Positions 5,103 to 10,826 of a DNA stretch of 10,826 nucleotides are shown in pieces; positions within the stretch are counted from its first letter, which is position 1; each line of letters opens with the position of its first letter. Source of the DNA: an uncultured Rhodanobacteraceae bacterium (GTDB lineage: Bacteria; Pseudomonadota; Gammaproteobacteria; Xanthomonadales; Rhodanobacteraceae). A model generated the notes under the pieces. That model was given only the letters and a program-made list of their open reading frames with translations, had not been told where the DNA came from and did no database searches. The stretch covers positions 1 through 10,826 of the forward strand of contig CAJXGK010000039.1 of the NCBI GenBank assembly GCA_913053815.1. Direction: 5' to 3'. The position numbers and the translations under genes were made by a program.

Positions 5103-8100
5103 ATGACTACGATATTCTGGAAATGTTGCAGCGGTTGGCTGGCTACCATGCTCTTGGCTATGCCGGCTGGAGCGGCAGAGAATGGCGTTACCCAGGAACC
5201 GGTTGTCATGCCCACGCCGCAGTTGCGGCTGTATGGAGTGCGTGACGGGATTCCGGTAAGCGGCACCCAGACGATCGTCCAAGATCGGCAGGGATTCATT
5301 TGGATCGGTACCCGTGACGGCTTGCTGCGTTTCGATGGTGTGCGGTTTACGGTGTTTCGGCATGATGAGGCGGTGCCTACCACCTTGGGCAGCAATGATG
5401 TAGCGACGATTCTGGTTGACCGCAAAGACAGGATCTGGAGCGGGGGTGAGGGTTCGGGCTTGCAGTTGTATGAACCGGGCTATGGGTTCCGGCACTGGCG
5501 GCATCATGCCGACGATCCTTCCAGTTTGTCGGGAAATGATGTGTTTTCCATTGCCCAGACCGATGATGGTGCGATCTGGGTAGCTTGTTCCAATTCGGGT
5601 TTGAACCGCCTACGCAAAGATGACAAGGGCTTCGCCCACTTCCGACATCAGCCCGGCGATACGGCCAGTCTGGCTACGGATTACATACTCAGCCTGCATG
5701 CGGCAACAGGCAACGGGCTCTGGGTGGGTACCTTACAAGGCCTGGACCTAATCACCGCAGCGGGCCATATCCGGCGTATCCCGTTACAAAGAACCCACCC
5801 GGGGTTAAAGATGGTGGCTTCATTCAGTACAGAAGGTCACTCGGTCTATGCTGCGACAGGGATGGGTGTTTTCCGGCTGTATGCAGGGTCTGACCCCCAT
5901 GCAGAGCTGGTTTCTGGAACCGGGGGCCGGTTCGTATACGCGAGCCAGCTCGGTCCTCATGGTGGGTTGTGGATAGCTACCCCTACCGGGCTGATATACC
6001 GGAATTCCGCCGGCCGCTGGATTTCGCTTGATATTCACTCGATGACTTCCGATGAGCTGATTAAAAGCCGAATTTCCGCCTTGACGCTTGACCGGGAAGG
6101 GGGGCTGTGGCTTGCCTTCACCTGGGGAGGCGTGGCCTACCTGCCTCCCAGCTGGAATCGTTTCAGCATCTTTCGCAGGAGTTGGCGGCCCGGTAGTTTG
6201 CCAATCGCTGGCGGCAAGATTGAAGGTTTGGCCTCCGATCACCAGGGTGGGCTATGGGTGAGCCTGTTTCGAGGGGAGGTCTTACATTTTAATCTGGCGA
6301 CGGGTCAATCCAGAAGCGTAGATCTGGCCGCAGCTAAAAAATCACTTTTCTATGGATTGGCCAGTACTGCAGGCGGTAATTTATGGATTCTGGAACGGTA
6401 TGGGATCACCTTGCTCAGACCGGATGGCCGTCTGCAGTCGCTGGTCGTGCCGGGTATGTCCAGTATCCATTGGGCGGCGGTTGACGAGCCTGACTGGATG
6501 TACATCGCTTCATTGCAGAATGGTGTGGCACGAATCAACCTGCACACGCATGCCTTTACCCGGGTTCCTCGTGGCGTGAGCAAAGGGACCGGGGGAGAAA
6601 CCAAGTGCCTGGCATGGCACCAGCAACGTTTGTGGCGGTGCAGTGGGGTGGGGCTGGAGAGACAGGACGTCGCCGGCCGACTCAAGGTGGTCAAGGGGGT
6701 GACCTCCGGGGCCATTTTTGCGCTGGCTTTTGGTTCGCAGCAGCGATTCTGGGTGGCTTATCAGGATCACCTTGAGCAATATCTTCTTGAACCATCAGGG
6801 CTTGCCAAGCGTCTTGGTGTTTACGGCGTGGCTCAAGGTTGGTCGGGTGTACAAGTACTATCGATGTATGTCGATCAACATGGTGAGATCTGGGCCGGTA
6901 CCTTGCGTGGATTGCTGCGTTATAACCCGAAAAACCATGAACTTTTCCATTTTGCCGGAACCGAGCCTCTTGCCGCCCAACCGTTCACGACCAAAGGTTG
7001 GGTATCAGTCGGCAAAAATCTACTGATCGGTGCGACGCGTGGTGGTCTGCTGGGTTTTTATCCCCACTACACCCCCCTGCCGGCGTTACGCTTACAGCCT
7101 CGGATCGAGAGCATCACCCTGCGTGATGACCAAGGGGTATTGAGACACTTACGTCCTCAAGATCATACGATTCATCTCCATTGGTATGAGCGCGATCTCA
7201 ACGTGACAGCAAGAGCGCTGTCCTATGTTAATCCGCGGCATACCCGGTACCGGTTTCGCCTACTTGGTTATGATCCAAACTGGGTTCCTGTCGGTAGTGA
7301 TGGACGGCGCAATTTTGGTCACCTTGATGCCGGTCACTACCAGCTCGAAATCGAGGCCGCCTTGCCCCATGGGCCGTGGGGTCGCTTGAATGCACCGTTA
7401 CATATCACTGTGCAGCCTCCACCTTGGAATAGCAACATCGCGCGTGCGGTATATGTAATTGCCGGGTTGTTGCTGTTGCTGGGACTGTATGGCTGGAGCC
7501 GCAGACGTCTTGAACAACGGCATCGCTTACGTCTGATCGAAGAACGGGGGCGTGTCGCCGAACAGGCCAATGCCAGTAAAACCCGCTTTCTGGCGATGTT
7601 GGGACATGAGTTACGTACCCCGATGACCGGAGTATTGGGCATGGCGGAGCTCTTGCAAGGCACCTCACTGAACTCACGCCAGAATCGTTATGTCGATGCG
7701 ATCAAGCGGTCCGGCTCACTACTGCTCAAACTAGTCAATGACACCCTGGATCTGGCCCGGATTGAGGCGGGACGTATGTGCCTGGATATTGCCCCATTCA
7801 ATCCCGCCAACTTGGTTCGGGAGGCGGTGGATCTGGAGCAATCGCTGGCTGAGCGCAAGGGTATTGCTTTGAGTCTGGAACTATCTACGGACCTGCCCAC
7901 AAGGTTGTCGGGCGATGCTTTGCGCATCAAGCAAATTCTGTTGAATCTGCTGAGCAATGCCATCAAGTTCACTGAACAGGGTTCGGTACGGTTGCGGGTG
8001 AGCAGGCATGAACAGGAATGGGTTTGTGAGGTGATTGATACCGGGCCGGGGATTGATGCGCAGCAGCGCAGCCGCTTGTTCCGTCGCTATGAGCAGGGTG

Positions 8101-8702
8101 CAACCAGCCAGCGCAGCAGTGGCAGCGGCCTGGGTCTGGCGATCAGTCGGGAGCTGGCTGAACTCATGGGTGGGCATATCGAACTCGACTCCGAAGTGGG
8201 CAAAGGCAGTTCTTTTCATGTGCATTTTCCCCTGGAGATTCTGGATGCTCCGGCGGCGGCACCCACAGTGCCCACTGGCAAAGTCCCGTTTTCAGCGCAG
8301 CGCTCGGTTTTGTTGGCCGAAGATGAGCCGATGGTGGTTGAGGTACTGCAAGGCATGCTTGAAGCCAAGGGACATCGGGTACGGGCTACGGCGGACGGTC
8401 TGGCTGCCCTGGCTGAACTCGATGCCGGAGATGCGGACGTATTAATTCTGGACCTGGACCTCCCGGAGATTGACGGATTCGAGATTCTACGTATCCTGCG
8501 GGCCCGTGAGCAGGGCAGTGCAAGTCATCTTCCGGTCCTAGTGATCACCGCCCGTACCGGTGGTGGTGAGGAAGCCCAGGCGATGGCCGTGGGTGCGGAC
8601 GGTTTTTTGCGCAAACCGATGACCTCGGAGACCTTGCTGGCGGCCATGGAACAGAGTATTCAAACGGCCCAGGAAATTCTTACCGGTAACCCGTCAACAT
8701 GA
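5103..8702 (+). CDS. Hybrid sensor histidine kinase with periplasmic two-component propeller
   Basis: 1199-residue inner-membrane hybrid kinase. Order: signal peptide (about 1-26, ending PAGAA); a large periplasmic sensor (about 40-660) in which I count 14 propeller repeats of the W-[IVA]-G-x-x-x-GL type, such as WIGTRDGLLRF and WAGTLRGLLRY, enough for two seven-bladed propellers; a Y_Y_Y domain (about 705-760, YRFRLLGYDPNW); a membrane helix (about 778-798); HisKA with FLAMLGHELRTP (His835); HATPase with NLLSNAIKF (Asn952), DTGPGID and GSGLGLAIS; and a C-terminal receiver with acidic AEDE, phospho-acceptor Asp1117 (LILDLDLPEIDG), Thr1149 and Lys1171. All catalytic positions look intact. Unlike the Bacteroidetes hybrid systems of similar sensor architecture, it has no AraC-type DNA-binding domain, so phosphate must pass to a separate protein that is not encoded next to it. 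In known relatives the propeller often senses carbohydrates or other periplasmic ligands; the ligand here is unknown. Confidence 0.93.
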   Translation: MTTIFWKCCSGWLATMLLAMPAGAAENGVTQEPVVMPTPQLRLYGVRDGIPVSGTQTIVQDRQGFIWIGTRDGLLRFDGVRFTVFRHDEAVPTTLGSNDVATILVDRKDRIWSGGEGSGLQLYEPGYGFRHWRHHADDPSSLSGNDVFSIAQTDDGAIWVACSNSGLNRLRKDDKGFAHFRHQPGDTASLATDYILSLHAATGNGLWVGTLQGLDLITAAGHIRRIPLQRTHPGLKMVASFSTEGHSVYAATGMGVFRLYAGSDPHAELVSGTGGRFVYASQLGPHGGLWIATPTGLIYRNSAGRWISLDIHSMTSDELIKSRISALTLDREGGLWLAFTWGGVAYLPPSWNRFSIFRRSWRPGSLPIAGGKIEGLASDHQGGLWVSLFRGEVLHFNLATGQSRSVDLAAAKKSLFYGLASTAGGNLWILERYGITLLRPDGRLQSLVVPGMSSIHWAAVDEPDWMYIASLQNGVARINLHTHAFTRVPRGVSKGTGGETKCLAWHQQRLWRCSGVGLERQDVAGRLKVVKGVTSGAIFALAFGSQQRFWVAYQDHLEQYLLEPSGLAKRLGVYGVAQGWSGVQVLSMYVDQHGEIWAGTLRGLLRYNPKNHELFHFAGTEPLAAQPFTTKGWVSVGKNLLIGATRGGLLGFYPHYTPLPALRLQPRIESITLRDDQGVLRHLRPQDHTIHLHWYERDLNVTARALSYVNPRHTRYRFRLLGYDPNWVPVGSDGRRNFGHLDAGHYQLEIEAALPHGPWGRLNAPLHITVQPPPWNSNIARAVYVIAGLLLLLGLYGWSRRRLEQRHRLRLIEERGRVAEQANASKTRFLAMLGHELRTPMTGVLGMAELLQGTSLNSRQNRYVDAIKRSGSLLLKLVNDTLDLARIEAGRMCLDIAPFNPANLVREAVDLEQSLAERKGIALSLELSTDLPTRLSGDALRIKQILLNLLSNAIKFTEQGSVRLRVSRHEQEWVCEVIDTGPGIDAQQRSRLFRRYEQGATSQRSSGSGLGLAISRELAELMGGHIELDSEVGKGSSFHVHFPLEILDAPAAAPTVPTGKVPFSAQRSVLLAEDEPMVVEVLQGMLEAKGHRVRATADGLAALAELDAGDADVLILDLDLPEIDGFEILRILRAREQGSASHLPVLVITARTGGGEEAQAMAVGADGFLRKPMTSETLLAAMEQSIQTAQEILTGNPST

Positions 8703-8792
8703 GCAACAGGTGCTCAGGGTCGTTACCGGGTCGGGAGGTATGTATGGCGTGCGAGTAAGCTTGAAAGGTAGCCGTTGGCAAGTTAGCGAGTG

Positions 8793-9263
8793 ATGTTTAT
8801 GGGCTTTACCTGGCGCCGCGGGTGGCAAGAGCGAATCGCGTACTCTCACAGCGATGTCGCGAAATCATGCTGGTTACGCGGGATTCTGTTGCTGAGCTGG
8901 CTGGGCTTGCTGAGTGCTTGTGCGGTGGACACACCGTCTCTAGAGGCTGGCGCTACCCCTGACTCAGCCAAGATCGCTCCTGCACTGCAGGTGGCCTTGC
9001 AGGGTTTGGACCAGGGCAAGACCACCGGTAGGCCCCATCGCTGGGTACAGGATACTCAAGGGCGCATTCAGGTCTATGCATACGTTAGTCATGCAACGGG
9101 AGGGATTCTGGCAACCTTGCAGCAGGCCGGCATGACCCACATAGTGAACGTGCCCGAACTCAATGTCGTAGAGGGCTGGGTTGCCCCCTCACGAATACCG
9201 GCCTTGACCAGGTTGCCATGGGTAACCCGGATTACCTTGCCACGTTATGCGCGATCTCGTTAA
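8793..9263 (+). CDS. Lipoprotein resembling the N-terminal pro-region of secreted S8 proteases
   Basis: Lipoprotein of about 156 residues. A hydrophobic segment GILLLSWLGL runs into the lipobox LSAC, with the acylated Cys at residue 43. The +2 residue is Ala, not Asp, so outer-membrane sorting is expected. The n-region is long and the start is uncertain (GTG 8790, ATG 8793 or ATG 8799; weak ribosome sites). The mature part, RIQVYAYVSHATGG..ATLQQAG then NVPELNVVEGWV and IPALTRLPWVTRITLPRYAR, resembles from memory the segment before the catalytic domain in large secreted subtilases of this type, where NPELGIVQGWVP and LPGVRRIRPPDYAR-like text leads into the protease. Here it stops just after PRYARSR. 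No protease residues follow. The convergent neighbour is an S8 protease, so a role as separate prodomain, inhibitor or chaperone is possible. It may instead be a remnant of a split gene. Confidence 0.75.
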   Translation: MFMGFTWRRGWQERIAYSHSDVAKSCWLRGILLLSWLGLLSACAVDTPSLEAGATPDSAKIAPALQVALQGLDQGKTTGRPHRWVQDTQGRIQVYAYVSHATGGILATLQQAGMTHIVNVPELNVVEGWVAPSRIPALTRLPWVTRITLPRYARSR

Positions 9264-9276
9264 GAGTGAACCTGAA

Positions 9277-9306
9277 AAGCCGGAGGTGATGGAGCCCCTC
9301 CGGCTT
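9277..9306. terminator. Hairpin terminator between convergent lipoprotein and subtilase genes
   Basis: A perfect 10-bp stem AAGCCGGAGG / CCTCCGGCTT encloses a 10-base loop, 13 bases after the lipoprotein stop and 19 bases after the subtilase stop. On the minus strand it runs into TTTTC, a short U-tract; on the plus strand no U-tract follows. It therefore fits best as terminator for the subtilase, with likely effect in both directions given the position between convergent genes. Confidence 0.7.
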
Positions 9307-9325
9307 GAGAGATTGCAACACTTGC

Positions 9326-10826
9326 TCAGTTTTTGATCGCGGGCCGTTCGCCGTTGCCGACCGGTTGCGTCAGAGCCAGCCCGGCAAGTAGCAGTAACAT
9401 CCAGATGCCAATGGCACCACCACCACCGCTGGACGGAGCCCGGGCGACCGTGATGACACGACTTGCGGCACCTGTAGAATCGAATATTAAATTGGTACAG
9501 GTCAGTGTGGCGGTAAAAGTACCCGTTTTGGTGTAGGTGACCTTGGGGCTGAGCGAGGTGGACGCAGCAATACCCGAACCGGTTCCAAAATCCCAGCTGG
9601 GGCTGATGGTGCCCGGTGAGCCATTGGCCGAGCAACTGCTCTTGAAGCTGACGGAACCGCCCACAGTGATACTTTTATTGGCGACTGGCGTGGTGATATG
9701 GGCGATTGGCTTGGGTGAGTCGATGAGTGCCGATTGGTAAACGTTGGGTAAGCCATAGCCATACACCCCGTTCGGAACCGTTGCGCTGATCGTAGTAGCG
9801 CCGTCCTTGAGCATTTTATAATCATCCAGGCTCGGATATCCCGATTGCAGCAGAGCCAGTAGGGCCGCGATATGTGGCGCTGCTGCCGAAGTACCGCAAA
9901 ACGGATTAGCAAAGCCCCCCACACCGGTTACTTTGACGCAGTCCACACCGACAAAATCGGGCTTGATATAGGTTTGCTTACCCGTGCTGGGCTGGGAGAA
10001 CAGAATCGGCCCCTGGGAGCTGTAAGGTTCGATCTGATAGGTCTTGGCCGTAGCCTTGGCGGCGCTGATGGCTCCAACCGTCAGCTCATAGGGATATTTC
10101 AGCGCTGATTGTCCATAGATGCTGCCCGCCGGCATGTCGGGCAACAGGTTGAGCTGATACTTGTTTGAGCTGACCAGCACCTTGAGATTCTGCCCCGGTG
10201 ATCCCGCTTGATAATAAATTTGCAGATATACCGTGACGGTTGACTTACCATTATTGGTCCAGGTGTTGCCTTGCACCGGTTGCGGCCCGGGACTATGAGT
10301 AGGCTGAGTAGTGGTGTTGGTATAAGGGCAACTGGTGGGCGACGGTGGACTGGCGCTGCTACCGAAATTGGCACCCTGATTACAGGCCAATATGTTGCCC
10401 TGGGTGTCGGTGAGAAAAACGTCATAGTCGTTCAGATCGTTCGGGGTAGTTTTGGTGATGGCATTGCTGGCCACCCAAGTGTCGTCCCACTGCATCAGAT
10501 AGGTGATGGTATCGCCGGCGGCGACCCGGAAACTCATGTTGACATTGGGGCTGGAGGAGCTGCCGAAGTTCTGTGCCTGGGTGTAGGGGATGCCGTTAAT
10601 AGTCACGTTGACCGGGGTCGGCTTCCAGGTTCCTGACCAGAACTGGCGGGCATCATTGCCGGCCGCACTGACCAGCTGGATATTCGGGTGCGCTTTGGCG
10701 AAGTTCTGCACCGCCGTGGCAAAGCCGCCATTGGTGAACATAGCCACACCCGGAAAGCCCAGATCGTCAACAATGATATTGGGGGTGAAATTGGCCGTAT
10801 TGCTGGCCAAGTCGTTCAGACACTTG
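9326..10826 (-). CDS. Secreted subtilisin-like (S8) serine protease, PKD domain and GlyGly-type C-terminal tail; 5' end outside window
   Basis: The 499 visible residues form the C-terminal part; reading is open to the window edge. IIVDDLGF..GFATAVQNFAKAH and VSAAGND (oxyanion Asn, about residue 57) belong to the S8 fold. The catalytic Ser is in FCGTSAAAPH (Ser313, codon 9889-9887). The Asp and His of the triad must lie upstream, off the window. Between Asn and Ser is a beta-rich insertion (about 95-220; MQWDDTW, NDYDVFLTDTQGN) like the PPC-type insertion common in this subfamily. After the protease comes a PKD-like domain (about 370-460; WDFGTGSG, VTYTKTGTFTATLTC). Then follows SSGGGGAIGIWMLLLLAGLAL, a Gly-rich linker plus hydrophobic helix like GlyGly-CTERM signals processed by rhombosortase. 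The last 14 residues, TQPVGNGERPAIKN, are longer and less basic than the usual Arg cluster. Its job is probably extracellular or surface proteolysis. Confidence 0.9.
   Translation of the reverse strand, partial: KCLNDLASNTANFTPNIIVDDLGFPGVAMFTNGGFATAVQNFAKAHPNIQLVSAAGNDARQFWSGTWKPTPVNVTINGIPYTQAQNFGSSSSPNVNMSFRVAAGDTITYLMQWDDTWVASNAITKTTPNDLNDYDVFLTDTQGNILACNQGANFGSSASPPSPTSCPYTNTTTQPTHSPGPQPVQGNTWTNNGKSTVTVYLQIYYQAGSPGQNLKVLVSSNKYQLNLLPDMPAGSIYGQSALKYPYELTVGAISAAKATAKTYQIEPYSSQGPILFSQPSTGKQTYIKPDFVGVDCVKVTGVGGFANPFCGTSAAAPHIAALLALLQSGYPSLDDYKMLKDGATTISATVPNGVYGYGLPNVYQSALIDSPKPIAHITTPVANKSITVGGSVSFKSSCSANGSPGTISPSWDFGTGSGIAASTSLSPKVTYTKTGTFTATLTCTNLIFDSTGAASRVITVARAPSSGGGGAIGIWMLLLLAGLALTQPVGNGERPAIKN

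Noticed and set aside
5176..5186. Third copy of CAGAGAATGGC, as in the operator-like repeat
   Set aside because: It lies in the coding sequence for the end of the kinase signal peptide and lacks the TACCACTGGGT half and the dyad; likely chance.
8700..8716. Small hairpin TGAGCA-ACAGG-TGCTCA overlapping the hybrid kinase stop codon
   Set aside because: Only 6 base pairs and no U-tract follows, so I do not call it a terminator.
9333..10636. Several plus-strand open frames antisense to the subtilase
   Set aside because: Low-complexity products mirroring the Gly/Ser/Thr-rich subtilase codons; none has a start signal or known domain.
1..10826. Mobile elements, CRISPR, tRNA/rRNA or phage genes
   Set aside because: Looked for on both strands; no transposase, terminal repeats, regularly spaced repeats or cloverleaf-like sequence was found.

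Overview
The window comes from a proteobacterial chromosome, most likely a gammaproteobacterium or a close relative. The evidence is a DusA-type tRNA-dihydrouridine synthase, a class I EtfB, a PepSY/PhoP-PhoQ-like signalling operon, and a subtilase ending in what looks like a GlyGly-CTERM (rhombosortase) tail. Composition is moderately GC-rich and looks even throughout. I see no insertion sequence, integrase, tRNA, rRNA or CRISPR array. Species cannot be named from this stretch alone.

Left part (1-2053). A minus-strand pair, etfB followed after 19 bases by the 5' end of a response-regulator-like gene that runs off the window, diverges from dusA on the plus strand. The usual partner etfA is not the next gene. 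A perfect TATAAT with an adjoining 6-bp-arm inverted repeat lies upstream of etfB.

Centre-left (2037-4418). Downstream of dusA is a tightly coupled plus-strand operon: a small exported PepSY protein, an OmpR/PhoP-class response regulator (4-base stop/start overlap written TGATG) and a PhoQ-like membrane histidine kinase (11-base overlap). The exported PepSY protein is a plausible periplasmic partner of the kinase.

Centre (4419-5102). A probable 123-residue secreted protein of unknown function lies on the minus strand. About 35 bases upstream of its start is a sequence closely resembling one about 38 bases upstream of the PepSY-regulator-kinase operon. This suggests a shared operator and co-regulation. 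A separate 15-base palindrome lies 124 bases upstream of the next gene.

Right part (5103-10826). A 1199-residue hybrid sensor kinase follows: signal peptide, 14 propeller-type repeats, Y_Y_Y domain, membrane helix, HisKA, HATPase and receiver. After it comes a lipoprotein whose mature part resembles the N-terminal propeptide-like segment of large secreted S8 proteases, but which stops where the catalytic domain would begin. It converges, across a strong hairpin terminator, on a real S8 subtilase (3' part only) with a PKD domain and a GlyGly/hydrophobic C-terminal sorting tail. The split between a membrane-anchored stand-alone pro-domain and a convergent protease is the most unusual feature here, together with the repeated operator-like element.
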